Shown here: positions 1 to 30,107 of the stretch, in pieces | Numbering within the stretch: position 1 is the first letter of the stretch | Layout of the letters: each line of letters opens with the position of its first letter | Assembly (NCBI GenBank): GCA_965153355.1 | Contig: OZ231127.1 | Coordinates: 55,552,001 to 55,616,000 of the forward strand | Direction of reading: 5' to 3' | Length of the DNA: 64,000 bases | DNA from: Flaccisagitta enflata | Lineage: Eukaryota; Chaetognatha; Sagittoidea; Aphragmophora | The notes under the pieces: model-generated | What the model saw: only the letters and a program-made list of their open reading frames with translations | What the model was told of the DNA's origin: nothing | Database searches by the model: none | Position numbers and translations under genes: made by a program

Positions 1-2
1 TT

Positions 3-12515
<12,513 letters not shown>

Positions 12516-15036
12516 ATGTGAAAAAAAAATAACATCGTAACGAAACTCAACTTGCGAGCGTGAGTCAATTCCTTTCGATATTTCACTAACGTCGTTTTGA
12601 ATTTGCGCTCACTGAAGATTCTGATATCAAGTGATCACAACACCGCCCCCCCCCAAAAAAAAAAACCAAAAAAAAAAACACGCCACATCGTAATTTATTG
12701 ACATTGCCAATTACAATTCCGTGGTGATCGCGGACCTATTTATTTAATCTACTTGACATCAACTTGACCGAAATCTGGTGGAACAAGTTTTATCAAGTGA
12801 AACAGTCTCTCATATTGATCACGACATTCTTCTCTTCACCCTAAAGGAATGAAATTTCTGGTTTTTATGTGATATCAATATACATAAATATATTTATCCT
12901 CGAATTTGAATTGTAATACTCATTTTTCTGAATCGGTTTTGTCTTTTTGTTCTTCCATGAAATGTGTCATTATTGCCTCTTACAGGCGAAGCCAGCATTT
13001 CAGAACAAATGAGTATGAAAAGTGGAACAATATCCCTCACTATACCCAAACTGAAATAAATGGAAGAGGGCCTTGTGAATCATTTTATTTGACATTTTGT
13101 CCCTTTACTTGCCAATTCATCAATCATTATTGATATTGGACTATTCTATGCCCGGTACGTATTCCAAATAGGCCTAGAAAAGGAAATTGAATAATACTAT
13201 GAAATAAAGTCTTAATCGAAGCGAAAAAAAATATCTTTCATCATTATCCATCAGTAAATTGCTATTTGGATAAAACAAAGACCCTACTCGCAGCGACAGG
13301 AGATCTTGAGCGAAAAAAAAATTACTCAGTTGTTCTGAAGTTTGGCTCTGTTTGTGTATTTTGTGTTTATGAAAATCAAATTGTCCCTCCAACACCATTT
13401 TATGTCCATTTTACAATCGAACAAAACCTTTCAACACGATATCCATCGCTGTCAATGAAAATCGTTACCATTATGTACATTAATTCATGATGAAGTAATC
13501 CATTTTACAGTTTATGGTGTCTACCATACGTACTACGCAATCTGTAGTGATATTAGTCCCCCGGGCTTTTCCCCCTTACAGTCCTTATTTACCTTTTTTT
13601 TATAAATGAACCGGATTTGTTGAAAGATATTAAAGTCTGATCTTGGGGAATCCCCTTGGAAATCCCCCAAGGAATACCCTATACCCTATTGAAACTAAAT
13701 TTCTTCATTTTCCAATGATGATTCTTGTATATATCAGCAAAATCCCAGACTTTTAACTATTTTTTTGCTGGGGATATTGAGAATTATTTGTATTCATTAT
13801 TATAAAAAATTAAACTCAATGAGGGGCATGCCCCGTTTTGTCCCCAAATCATTTTTTGAAAAAATACTTTCAAAAGGGAATATAACGAGGATTTCCAGAC
13901 TTATTTTTTTTACCGAGGACATCAGGGCTTTTCCACAGAGGACTAATCTCATGTTTTTCTACTGTAGATTGCGCTGTGCATACACACATCATAATTATGT
14001 ATAACTTAAAATATCGCGATGGATATCATCATGGTTTTCTTTGTAGTCTTTTAAAAGGTGGTCCAAAAACTTATTGTTTGAAACAAAGCTAGTAAATCAA
14101 AAATCAAATTGAGAGGTCGAGTTATTGATTTTACTTGTTAAACCAATCTGAAACTAAGAAGATTTTTGGGGTAGACCCTGTGTTTGGACCACCCATTGCC
14201 AAAACTGTATCGTCCACCATTCCATGTTCGTCAGTAGAAATTAGTTAGTACACATTTTCTTCTAAAATGACGCCAACTAATCCTTGTCCGTGATATATTT
14301 ACATGAAAGGGAAGGGTATAAGTCATACGTTGCATCGACCTGGCTTGTATTGGATAATCATGAAATGTCTACTTTAACTTCGAACAAATTCGCCGTCACT
14401 CAGGACGGCATTGCCTTCGGTGCTGTCAGTTACATTGTTATTATACTCATTGATTGAAAAAGAGCTAAATTTACCAAGTTGGGTAGAGGTGCCTAATACA
14501 TAAATTCTAAGGACTCTGGATTTAACGCTTGTTCACATTCAGGGTGGACTTTCTTCATTCTGAACTAGGATCCAGCTTCTACGTAATGTCTCTTGGGGCG
14601 CCTTCTGAAAAATCCAAAATTAGAAGTTTTTAATCCTATGATGATTGGAACAACAGTGCTTCCAAAAAAGACTATAAAAAGGATGAGAGCCTTGGGAGCT
14701 CTCTTTTTTTGCACTAAGATTTTACAGGGTCGCAAGAAAACCTTTTTAGATAGCATATTTGTATTCCGGGTGAAAAATCCTCTCATTTGATAGATTGCAC
14801 TATATATGTATTTTTAAAAGTAAATCAAATTTTCAGTTTTTTAGCTTCCGTTGCAAATCATTTCTTTCACTAATGGTGGCTTAAAACTATTTTCTTCTTT
14901 GAAATATATACTGCGACCTATTAAATGAAAGGAAATTTCATCAGGAATTCAAATATGCTATCCTAAATGATCTTCTAACAACCCTGAAAATACTGAATGC
15001 AAAATGAGATGAAAAATTATCAATTTTGGATTTTTA
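12516..15036. other. Gene-poor: PTP 3' flank
   Basis: AT-rich. Candidate AATAAA for the PTP transcript occurs at about 13055 (inside a dispersed repeat) and at 13203; neither is decisive. A small local palindrome (GGGGAATCCCC) is near 13646. No convincing coding frame on either strand. Confidence 0.5.
13020..13085 (+). repeat. Dispersed ~65-bp repeat, second copy at 52131-52195
   Basis: GTGGAACAATATCCCTCACT, ATACCCAAACTG and GCCTTGTGA are shared with 52131-52195 (GTGGAACAGTATCCCTCACT). The similarity stops on both sides. Confidence 0.6.
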
Positions 15037-15238
15037 GTCCAGTACACGCGACTCTACAGACTACACCCTACTTTGTCCGTCCATCCGACGGTCAGTTGGT
15101 CCATCACACTTTTAATTTTTTATCAATTTTATTTCCTTAAGTTATTTTGAATTATTTAAGAGTATACTGTATCATTCTAAGTCATTTTAAGTCATTATGT
15201 AAGTCTCGCACGCGACTTATAGGTGTTGGCCTTGTTTT
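15037..15238 (+). repeat. Family A hairpin-ended repeat, AAGTC-type interior
   Basis: Begins TTTTTAGTCCAGTACACGCG; the interior holds TTCTAAGTCATTTTAAGTCA and the end is CTCGCACGCGACTTATAGG, TGTTGGCCTTGTTTTT. It shares this right end with the 30509 copy. Confidence 0.6.
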
Positions 15239-18200
15239 TAAAAAGGAGACACAAGAAACATTTCTTTGAAACTGGATAATAGTTCAGGAAGTCCATCCTG
15301 AGTGTAAACAAGCAACAAATCCAGAATCATATCTAAAACCACCTGGCGGTAGTTTGAGCGGATGTTGAGCCCTAATGTAAGGAAACAAGCCCGATTGGGA
15401 ACTCAATGCGTCCTCCGCGCGATTTTTGTATAGACGTATCAGGCATGTAGACAAAGGAGATATATGAACAGATGGACAAGTGAAGCATGGGCGGATAGAG
15501 AGTCGGATAGATAATAGGCTGTTTCTATAATCTCCTTTTTGAGAGATGGCCAAATAGGTCAATTTCAAAATTGAGAAAATTTGTCAAAAACATTAATAAT
15601 CAGATAGCTCATGTCTATATGAACATGGTTCAAAAACTGAATTTTGTTACTGATCCTTGATTTTCATGTAAATTAGGCTGAAATACAACAAATAATGATC
15701 GAAAATAAGCAAAAATTGAGTTGTTAAAGTCCGCAAAACCAAAAAAATGGTAATATTTTACTAAATCACAGTTCAAGAATTCAATCAGACCCGATTCTGC
15801 TGAAAAAAATTGAGATTTCAATTTTTTTTGAAAATTCTCTATAAGCAGCTTTTTTGGCAGGTTGGGCCAGTTGGCAAAAATTTACTGAATCTTTCCGCAA
15901 CGATTAATTTAAGTAGGCATTCTCTGAAAGAACCACTGTGCAAAATTTCAGCCAAATCGGACAAATATTTTAGAAGTTATGCCGTTTTTTTTAATTTTTG
16001 GGTGGTAGGCTGGTTGGGCTGGTTGGGTGAATTTTCAGTGTATATGCAAAATTTCATGCTCTTTCTCATCGTGTTATCCAAATTTCCATCATCAGTTTCA
16101 CAATGGCGTGACAGTGACAGACTTAAAGCGTGACTTGAGCGTGACAGAAGAGCTGGGGGGGTGTGCAGAATAATCACGCTTGAAGAATAGTGTCATTACG
16201 CGGGATTGGGGTGTCACAGTGGCATGAAATTTGGAGCGTATGTCCTTCAAGTAGTCCTCTATTAGATAGAAACCTGAAAAGTGATTAACTTTGAGAATTT
16301 ATAGTGTTTTAAAAAAAGATAATCGGCATACTCAGATTTTGCCATGAAATAGCAAAAAAATTAGAAGGATCAAAATTTGATGATAATACAATATTTGAAC
16401 AACTTAGCATTTGCGCAGTAGGATGAAATTTTTTGTACATCACATCGGAATGATGATAACTGATTAAAAAGCTGAGAAATGATCAGATAATCTATTTTTG
16501 ATAGGTTTTGCTTGTTATTTGCTTGTCCGGACAAAATCCGGACATGCCAATGTGGCCAATTTGACCTAATTTTTACTACCCCTAGGGGTAGAGGTAGTCA
16601 CAAAAAATGGTTTGGCAAGGTAATCCAGGTAGTTAGGAAGGTCATCCAACTATAAAAACTTGTCACAATGCAATAGACATTGCGGTAACACTGTTAACGT
16701 GGTGGTGAGTTGGGTTCTCTCATCGAAAAGAGATTGTGACATTCGCCAATAAGACAAACAGTCGGATGGGCGGACGGGTAGACCCTCTTATAGAGATGCG
16801 ATGACGCTACAATAAATTCTTAGCCTTACCTTAATATCGATATGCAAAATGTATAAAACTTGGCGGCCGATTAGTACCACCTTGGAAAAAAGTTTGTCAG
16901 CGAGTCTCACTATAATTCTAAGTCTATCATTGCCTTTTCAAAGTATTTTCAGTTATACAAAGTTATTGAATGATGCCTATAGAGATGACTTCAAGTATCA
17001 CTTTAATTTTTTACAAATCATTGTAATGTTTATTTGATATTGAAAAAACACCATCCTATCTCGCCGACAAACTTTTTTCCAAGATAGTATTATTAATTTA
17101 TTAGTATTAGGCAACTCTACCCGTACGAAACAAAATTTAAAGGAATGTTTTGTTATTCATCTTTATCGATCTATCGCATGACTAAACGATGACACACATA
17201 TCGTTGATTTGAAGTGTAGTATTAGGAAGGAATAACGAGGGAGTCTTATAAGAAATGAAAACATTCTGGAAGCATGAAATCGCGATAAGTGAGGATAGGA
17301 TACGGGAAAGCTAGTCATTAGTTAAGTAAATGTTCAATTATAAATGCTCAAAAAAGATATTCTTGCTGTGAGCAGGGTGGCAGAAGCAGGGGCGCACTTG
17401 GCACATTGTGCCTCGGGACTATAGCTAAATAGTCGGACTTGCAGATTTGATTAAGGAAAAAATTGGGGGAATGATGGGGAAATGTAGAAGGAAAACTATA
17501 AAAATCTGAACGATCGGTGGGGCTTTAGGTTTAATCACAAATTCTCTTGATGTAGGAACTCTTAGTTTCTATGAGATTCAAGGTAAGATGCAGGAAACTA
17601 ATCATACAAAAATAGATTATTCTTAAAAGTTGGATTTATAGCAAGGCGAAAACGGAAAAGTTGTGCCTCGGACCTATTGAATATTCTGCAACCCTGACTT
17701 TGAGCACTGAGTAGGCCTTGAATTATAGTACTCATAAAGGATGACCTAGTGGATAAAATGAATAATATTCAGAGCCCCTTATAAAACTTCGTTTTTAGAG
17801 CCTACTAACAGGTTGCAGGGTACCTTATTGTGCATAACGACTCAAGAGATATTTGCAGAAGAGAAGTCCTATAAAAACACATATTTAAAACAAACTCGTT
17901 GACATCGTAGTAACGTAAATAATTACGCATTTTCTAGTCCTTTTTCAGTAGTCAGCTAGTGAGCCCCTTGTTAGAGCTTAGAAAATGAGATTGGGGAAAC
18001 AGTGAATAAAGAACTTTACCCATTACGATATATTGTTGTCTATCCTCACCACAAAATTGAATTTACATTATTTGTGCCCATTTCATTCCAGCGATTTAGT
18101 CCATGATTTTTTTTTCATTGCGTTTGTATGAATGTAATAAGCAATCGAAATATAAAACCAATGCCATTAATGTTACTATTGTTAAGTAATTTTCCATGCG

Positions 18201-19540
18201 TTTGAGTTGCACAGCCCCTATTGGGCTTAATTGTGCAGATTGAATAAAAAACATCACCATTCAACAGAGCAGGCATCTCAGATAGAAAGAAAAAGATGAG
18301 AAAGAAAAAAGAAAAAAGAGAGGAAAAAGATAAAAGAAAAAGGAAGAAGAGGAGAGAGTAAAGAAAAGAACAAAGTAGAAAGAAGCGAGAGGGTGTTGGG
18401 TGATTATGAAACAAGGTTTAGTCTGTGGAAATAGCAAAACTGACCAAAAGCTAGGTAAGATCTTGCATGGACCCCGATGGTCAAGTTGAAGTCTGTTCAA
18501 GTCTTATCTATTTTTTTTTTCTGTATAATAAAAGAATAACACGAGGAAGACAGTAGCAACATAGAAATAAATGAATATAACGACCCACTTGAGTCACTAA
18601 GTGTATAACCAAAAACTGGAATCATAGAGAGGGGGAGGGAGGCCCGGCCAATGGGACCAGTGGAGAGGGCGAAAACTCTCACCGGCCTAGCTACTCAGCC
18701 ATGTACACAAAGAAGCTCTTTGGGATTGCGTCAGTTCCTTCTTCATCATTTTGAGATTCCTTTGGTGATGATAAGTTCTGTTTTCCTTTATCAAGACATA
18801 TGTTCATACTTGTGTCCTTATCAAGATAGCATTCGGTTGAACTTTTTTTCGCCAAAAAGTGGTCTCCACGGTTTCCAGTTTTTAGATTTTTCAACTTTCG
18901 CTGCATGAAAATAAACAATGGGCCCATTCAGTTAGAGTGACTTTCTATATCATAAGTATTGGGGTTCCTGAGCTTTCCTGGCCTCTGGTGCTTCAACAGG
19001 TTGTCATTAGTTGTGATATAGTCAAAAATATGATATCTCATCATCCCTCATCAAATAACATTCAAATTCCTTCCCTCTGCAACGGAAACAGGATTAGAGA
19101 TTGATTTGCCTCAAAGATGGTAAATTGAGCCAAGCATGAGTTTTTTCTACAGGGCCCTGCCAGCGGCATAGAAAATCCATCACCAGGCCAGGCTGCTTTT
19201 ACACATGCAGCTGAAAGTGATTTGAGGGGCGAAGGACATGTTAAGTATCCTCATGAAATGTCATAAAACATTTAAAATTCGATTTTAAGAATGGCGTTGA
19301 GATGTTCCCACCATGCTAAATACACTAGAGCATGGTTAAAACACAAGGGCCAGTCTGAAAACTCTCTGAATCATCGACGAGCCTTGTCTGTAAATGAGGC
19401 GCTCTGACAGATGAAAGAGACAACTTTTCTGCTCATCGAACAAAAGAACAAATGCTCGAATCTGTGTCCAGCCTAATTCAGTCCAAGAGATATCGTGATC
19501 CTCTACCTGCACATCAAGGTGGGCTTTCGACATAGAATTG
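15239..19540. other. Gene-poor AT-rich stretch
   Basis: Apart from the family A scrap at 16755, I see no long frames with protein-like composition. Phrases such as CAAAATTTCAGCCAAATCGG (15939) look like transposon-derived sequence but cannot be placed. Confidence 0.4.
16755..16806 (-). repeat. Family A fragment, strongly degraded
   Basis: CGGATGGGCGGACGGG followed by CTCTTATAGAGATGCG resembles the (CCGT)n and TATAAGAG parts of a T-type copy in reverse. Confidence 0.3.
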
Positions 19541-19836
19541 TTTCAGAAACCTCTCCAACAGCAGGATCTACCTAGTGCCTACCATCATGCATCATAATAA
19601 TGAGATTTGCCAAGTTTCAGGGTCATGGGATATGATATTCATGTGACCGCCATCCCCTCCAATAAACACAAGATTCAATAGAAAAATATTTTGCACAAAT
19701 TTTGATAAGCTTTTTATCATTGTAGAATTGAGGGTGGCGGTCAAATGAAGATCATATTGCATGGCCTTGAAACTTGGCAGATCTTATCAATAAAATAAAT
19801 GATGGTAGTTTCTGCTGTTGGAGAGGTTACTGAAAG
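19541..19836. repeat. Long inverted repeat (~110-bp arms)
   Basis: The left arm begins TTTCAGAAACCTCTCCAACA at 19541. The right arm's complement begins CTTTCAGTAACCTCTCCAAC, ending at 19836. GCCAAGTTTCA and TGACCGCCA also pair deeper in the arms. The left arm has about 15 extra bases. The spacer is about 60 bp. No coding sequence lies inside; probably a MITE or foldback element. Confidence 0.6.
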
Positions 19837-19964
19837 AACTTAATGACAAAAGCCTACCCTGCTGCACATGTTGTGCACACTTATTACACATGCACTTACT
19901 ATGCATTATACCTGCACTTCTCAGATGGTCAGTGCCTGAGTTGGTCCATTCATCAATTTAAACT

Positions 19965-20510
19965 TTAAACTATAAGGGCTGTCCCAGTTTTTTTATTATC
20001 TAACTTTTTATACCTGCACACCTTGCAAAGGAGCTCCACTATTTTGTATAAAACAGCCATGATGAGGAAAATAATCAATGTCCAGTTTTCAATGAAGTCA
20101 TGCTGATCGAGCAAAGATGGATCCGTACTTAATTTGGTTGTTGGTGTTGTTGAGGAAGTGGCAGTTGTTGAGGACAGAAAAAATTTGTACTCATTTCGTT
20201 TTCCTTCCCATGCCTTGATCACGGTCAAAAAGTCATCTGCCCCTAGGTGGGGCAGATCAAGAAAATTGTTGAATTCCAAACGACCATAATGTTGTAGAGC
20301 CTCCTCTAAACGTGTCATTTCTTCACAAACTAGTTTGATTTCTTTGGGAGCAAGAGGATTCACAAAGTTGTATACTTTGTCCTCCAGGAACTTTTTGTAG
20401 TTATTTGCTTTCATTCGGCAAGGTGCCTGGAGTGTTTCGAGATCCAATTTCTTTATCGGTTGGCCATTGCTCAGAGTATCCACAAACAGAATGATGAAGT
20501 GGAAATGCAT
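19965..20510 (-). CDS. Possible small single-pass membrane protein
   Basis: An open frame of 181 residues starting with ATG and ending with TAA, not composed of simple repeats and with ordinary codon use, unlike most long frames nearby. The N-terminus (MHFHFIILFV) is a short hydrophobic stretch that could be a weak signal peptide. A soluble segment of about 110 residues follows, with two Cys and charged helices, then a Ser/Thr-rich stalk (SSTTATSSTTPTTK). A membrane segment lies near residues 142-160 (LIIFLIMAVLYKIVELL), then a short basic tail. That order fits a type I surface protein. I do not recognise the family. It could also be the last exon of a larger gene, since an in-frame upstream exon cannot be excluded. 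Its flanks carry no other convincing coding sequence. Confidence 0.4.
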   Translation of the reverse strand: MHFHFIILFVDTLSNGQPIKKLDLETLQAPCRMKANNYKKFLEDKVYNFVNPLAPKEIKLVCEEMTRLEEALQHYGRLEFNNFLDLPHLGADDFLTVIKAWEGKRNEYKFFLSSTTATSSTTPTTKLSTDPSLLDQHDFIENWTLIIFLIMAVLYKIVELLCKVCRYKKLDNKKTGTALIV

Positions 20511-21078
20511 TTTTGGGATGAATATTTTGGGTTCAAATATGAAAATTGTGAGGGAAAAAAATGTTCTAAGCTCTCTAGTGAATGATTTCTTTTTAGTGAA
20601 TGAAGCAGTGCAGGGCTGCGTGGTTCTTTTTATGAGACTGGATGAAGGACAGAAGCAGGTTTTGAGGATTGTGGTAGGAGAGAAAGAGGAGTAAGAAGAG
20701 GCGGAAGAGGAGGAAAAGGATCGAGGAGGAGGAGTGCAATCAAGGAGGAGCGGGATCTTGTGAGGGAATAGGACGTAGCACGGTGAATCAACCTTAGAGT
20801 AAAAAGTCGAGTGACCACGGCAAGGGATATTCCCACATCATGCATCGCACCTTCAGGATTTCTAAGCGAGATTCCTATTGTTTCTTGTCGTCATCAGTCT
20901 ACAGATGGACGTGGGAAACTTTTGGCGAAGAAAGAGAATATGGTGGATAAAGACTTGGTTGAAAATCATCAACTGCCCAAGACGTTCTATGAATAACCGT
21001 TATTTTGCCACTCAGAACGGCACGCCACCGCCACTTCCACTTCTTTCAGATTGAGTTCTCGTAAACCTTTATAACTAA

Positions 21079-21255
21079 ACAAGGCCGAATACACGGCTAC
21101 CGAAGTCGCGTGCGGGTGGGGAGGGGCTATATTTGAGGTCACTTCACCATTTGGTCAGGAGCAGTGAGGTGAAAGAAATAGAATCATGAAAAAAGTAAAA
21201 TGTGACCGACCGACCGACCGACAAAGCGGGTTGTAGAGTCGCGTGCACGCAACTA
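21079..21255 (-). repeat. Family A hairpin-ended repeat
   Basis: On the plus strand it reads ACAAGGCCGAATACACGG, AAGTCGCGTGCGGGTGGGG, GAGGTCACTTCACCATTTGG, a (CCGA)n run and AGTCGCGTGCACGCAACT, then AAAAAC. Full length. Confidence 0.7.
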
Positions 21256-22134
21256 AAAACTACGGGGTCAAAAGTTACTTTGCTTTTTGGTAAGGCAAAA
21301 AGCAACGTAATCAACCCACTTGCGCTTAATGGTAAAGATTTGGATTTTGTCCCCGAATGACGTTATCATAGCTTCATTCTATCGGGCAGTCAACTGTGTT
21401 CTTTCCGTTCTCCACAAAACTAACGAACTTATTCTTATCAATCTTATGTATCTACTTAATTCAAATTGCGTGCCCAAACTTTCAAATGCGGCAGAAGCCG
21501 TCAAATTCTCTACTTCAGAAATACGTGACTGCAATGCTACTATTTATAACACAATTCGAAGGGAAAGCACGCGTCGTTGGGAAAGCACGCGTCGCCTTTG
21601 CACGACTACCGTACTACGAGCTTGGGTTTTCCAAGCATTTGTAAGATATTCAGTCGCAGATCTCAAAATTTCTTGCAGTCGCAATGATGTTATCAAGCAT
21701 TCTACCTCTCTCTTCCTTTAAGTAAAACAGATTTCAAAGCAGATGTACAATATATGTACAATCATCTTTCATTTGAGATCAATCTCAGATTTTTTGATCA
21801 ATTTGTCAAAAATTGGCAAACAGTTAAAGTCAGCTACTTCTAAATACAGTTATGAAAAAGATATTTTTCCACTGAACGTTACCACTCATTTAATATCTTT
21901 CTGACCCGCAACTATCCAATACTCAAAGTTGAAGTTTGGTATGACAAAAAGTGCAGAGCTAGATCTTCATAGATCTTTTTACAAAAATTGATTTGAGAAC
22001 TTAGAAGCAGAGATATGTCGATTCTTTACAGTATGTTACAACTGACTTGGGACACACTGTAGAGGTTTACAAATGCCTTATAGACATTTGAAAAATTATC
22101 GAATGTCTTAAAATTGTGAAAAAAGCCGTTTAAC

Positions 22135-22216
22135 AGAGGGGCGGATTGACAGACGGACCAACCAACAGATGGACCGACCGAAAAGTGGCTTTTAGTGTTG
22201 CGTATCACGGGACTAA
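22135..22216 (-). repeat. Family A fragment
   Basis: Only the (CCGA)-rich run and the terminal GTTGCGTATCACGGGACTAA are recognisable. Confidence 0.45.
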
Positions 22217-22850
22217 AAGTGCTTCACTATCTCTATCAACGCAAAAATCATTCACTTCAGATCTACGCTTTGATTCCATGATGACTTTTATCTTCTCTCT
22301 AGTTTGGACAATGGCTTACGTTAACACTGCTAGCTATCGTCAGCATCGCCGAAATTATTTTTTTGAAAATAGATTTGAATTCAGAATTATGAAATCTACA
22401 TGGTGATTATGCGTAGTTTAGCGAATGGGCCTTAGTATGAGCTCAGGGGATGGCATTCCGACAACGTATCAGTTTTCTGGAAAATGTAATGATTTTCCGC
22501 GCAAAAAAAAGCACTCTGGTTGATCAATATGACCAATTACGGCAGTCTTCAATGATAAATAAATCATATTTTTGTAGTATTCCATCAAATGTACCATTCC
22601 ATTTTCCAACAACGTTTTCCCCCTCGCTTCGTTTTCTAGATTTCATGATTCAAGTAAGAATGAGGAAAATGTATAACAGATGTGAGTCTTTAAAACAAAT
22701 TCAATGACAGCAATCAATAAAAACTTATTCTTGTATTGGCTCTTTCTAAAATTTCAAAGAAGTATATCTCATGGGAAAAGTCCCTCATAGTTCTACTTAA
22801 AGGCTCGCTTTACAAGCTAAAACAGAAAGATTGGAATTTTGTTTTGCGCT

Positions 22851-22852
<2 letters not shown>

Positions 22853-22931
<79 letters not shown>

Positions 22932-22935
22932 AGAG
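22853..22935 (+). repeat. (GA)n microsatellite at the LINE 3' end
   Basis: A GA run of about 80 bp. On the minus strand it follows the R2/R4-like element's 3' region and may mark its boundary. Confidence 0.85.
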
Positions 22936-22959
22936 CGCAACATGAATATCATTTTTCAT

Positions 22960-27378
<4,419 letters not shown>

Positions 27379-28120
27379 ACAGCGAGCGAGAGGAGACACA
27401 ATCAACATCAGTGTAGTCAATGTAGTCATCATCCAATTCTACATGCTTGTCATATAAATTTAGCATTTTTCATGATTGGGCCTTTTCCCAGTAGTTGTTC
27501 TGCATTGCTGTTAAATGCATTTTTTCAATGAAAATGGGCATTTTACCTTTTTCTGTAATAAAAACAATGTTTTTCGAGTCTTTCTTGGCAAATCTTGTTC
27601 ATCTATTAGCCCAAGAAGAGAGTGAAGGTAATCAAGAAGAAGTGGGCAGAAACACCCGATATGGCGATTTCACAACTTTAAATTCACAACGACAAAAAAT
27701 ACCAAAAAATGTATGTTACGAGGTATCAAATGGAAGCCCTTGCAATACTGCATCGACTCATATTGGTCATAAGGGGTTTGGCGAAATTTTTTTTTCGTTT
27801 ACATTGCTACTATTATATCTTAAGAGGACAAAGTCGAGTCTCTTCGACTTTTCGACATCAATGAAACAGGGTTTTCATTTTTCTATGGGAAGTTCAGGGA
27901 AACGATTACCGAATGGGCCCTCAAACCAAATTGATAGGGTAAGTAAATTTGATAATTCTCTTCAATTTGGCGCCAAGTCTCTGGGCCAAGTCTCTGGGAC
28001 AAATATTTTTCACGCTACGAATTTTTAAAGATTTATTTACGAAAAATTCAAATTTAATTTTTTTAGATTTTTTATGATTTCGTGTAGGATCAATAAAGGA
28101 GTGTATCTAAGTTTGGTTGA

Positions 28121-28505
28121 GCAGGCAAATATAAGAAAACATGTTTATGAGCATAGCTGCTCATGTGTAAGGGTGATTTTGAGCATTTTAGCTCACTTAG
28201 CTCACTTTTTTTATTGATTTCAAATGCGATAAATGAGCAAATATATTGATAGATGTTTAAGCAAGCAAATACAAGACAGCATATCAGTGAGCAGAGCTGC
28301 TCATCTGTGAGGTTGTTTTTAAGTATTCTAGCTCATTTAGCTCATTTAGCTTGCTCTTTTTTTCTGATTTCAAAACCGATAAATGAAGAAATGAATAAAT
28401 GTTTTGATTTAAGCATGCAAATCCAAGAAAGCATGTCTGTAAGCATAGCTGGTTGTCTGGTAGAGTGATTTTGAATATTTTAGCTCATCTAGCTCATTTG
28501 GCTCA
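28121..28505 (+). repeat. Three tandem copies of a ~145-bp unit
   Basis: The marker GCAAATRCAAGAMAGCATRT recurs at about 28124, 28264 and 28417, each followed by GAGCATAGCTGCTCATSTGT and a TTTAGCTCA-rich end. Copies differ by 10-20%. Not coding. Confidence 0.7.
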
Positions 28506-29199
28506 GTGCACTAAGGGCCATAAGTTGAGCTAGATTGCGCATAGGGTGAAAATTCCTCATGTGTGCAATATGACTAAAACAAAGTAGAATAGTCATAGGA
28601 AGATAGGAGCTAACATTACCGGTCCATATGGCATCATATACGGCTATTTAGCAATGAAAAAGTGACCTTCTATGGTCTAAATCGAGAAAATCGTGAAATT
28701 TCATGAAAAATTAGTGTATTTTACAAACATACTTTCTGACTACAGAAATGTATGTTTTTTGAAATTTTTTCTTTTATTCCCCTCAATTAGTGTTAGATTG
28801 ACTCAAACAAGTTGAAAACAAACACAATTATCATTTTTATAAACAAAAAAATAGTCATTCAGAAACATGGCGGCCATCTCATTTGCATATTGTCGTTACC
28901 CTATGGCTAAAAAAAATCGCACCAATCCGCACCAAATGAGCATGATGCCAAAAGGTCCCTCAAAGGGTCCCTAATCAATGTTGCTATGTCCCGTTCCGCC
29001 CAATTCACCGCCAAAGACGGTTTTATCCACTCAAAATGAGGCTGAAAATCCCGAAAAAAAGCCAGAAAAAGAGAATTTTCTCTGTTTCTGCTCATCTGAA
29101 CTCCCTCTCTCTAGCTGTATATTTCTTTCTGTACATCTAATGCTTCTGTTTTTCTCCCTCCTCTTTTTCTTCCTTTCTTTGTTCCGCTTCTCCTGCTTC

Positions 29200-29252
29200 T
29201 GCTTCTTCTTCTTCTTCTTCTTCTTCTTCTTCTTCTTCTTCTTCTTCCTATT
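29200..29252 (+). repeat. (TTC)n microsatellite
   Basis: Short TTC run; larger ones are at 30383-30500 and 31300-31380, either side of the expanded family A element. Confidence 0.85.
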
Positions 29253-29484
29253 CTTTTTTTTTCCGCGAACTCTTCATTCATTCTTGATGGCTGTTGCACG
29301 TTCTAGTTGATTGACAGATGATGATTGTTCTCAACATTTTTTTAATTTATTGTCTTAATCCTTATCTTGTCTTTATCATCCCCCTCTTACAACTCCTAGG
29401 CCCTCGCAGCTTCCGATTCAAGAACACATTAATTCGTCTTTTCCTTTAATTTTACTTTTTCTTCTCGTTCTCTTCTACTTTTGG

Positions 29485-30107
29485 GAAGCGGCCCCGAAGG
29501 GGCCGATGACCTATGCTTTCACACATATGGGAGATTTTCTCCTTCTTCTTCTTTTCCTTCTTCTCCCCCCGAGGCCCAAATCCTAGTCTCGAGGCCCAAA
29601 TCCTAGTCTCGAGGCCCAAATCCTAGTCTCGAGACCCAAATCCCAGCCTCTAAGCTCAAATCCCAGCCTTGAAGCTCAAATCCCAGCCTCGAAGCTCAAA
29701 TCCCAGCCTGGAGGCTCAATTCCAAGCCTAAAGGCTCAAATCCAAGCCTGGAGGTTCAAATTCCAGCCTGGAGGCTCAGATATCTGCCCCAAGGCTTAAA
29801 TCCAAGTCCCGAGGCTCAAACCCCAGCCTCAAAGCTCAAATCCCAGGCTTGAGTTCAAAGCTCAATCAGCCTGAGCCTCAAACTCAGCCTCAAGGCTCAA
29901 ATACCAGCTGAGCCAACCCAGCCTTGAGGCTCAAATCCCAGCCTCAAGCCAATCCCAGCCTCCAGGCTCCTGATTCTAGCCTGCCTCAAATATAACAAAA
30001 GTATAGGTCGGTTCCTTCGGCCGCTCGCTTCTCTAACCACCTCACACCTTCATACACTCACATAGGGGCAACGGGTACCGCTGACCATCTGACGCTTTTG
30101 CGAGTAT
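29485..30107. repeat. Family B foldback element with minisatellite
   Basis: The left arm has GGAAGCGGCCCCGAAGGGGC, GATGACCTATGCTTTCACAC and ATATGGGAGATTTTCTCC. The array of AGGCCCAAATCCTAGTCTCG-like units is in one direction only. The degraded right arm is TATAGGTCGG...CGGCCGCTCG, and the outer end is GGGTACCGCTGACCATCTGA, CGCTTTTGCGAG. Confidence 0.7.

Larger units (their letters stand above)
20511..22850. other. No gene seen; two family A repeats
   Basis: Frames near 21320-21720 and 22146-22700 are short and overlap each other in two frames, without motifs. The rest is AT-rich unique sequence. Confidence 0.4.
27380..29484. other. No convincing gene; tandem repeats
   Basis: Holds the 145-bp triplication, an A-rich segment (28650-28900) and a (TTC)n run. 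A 177-codon frame at 27495 has poor composition and no motif. Confidence 0.4.

Noticed and set aside
27495-28028. 177-codon frame, plus strand
   Set aside because: Poor composition, no motif, no partner exon; likely chance.
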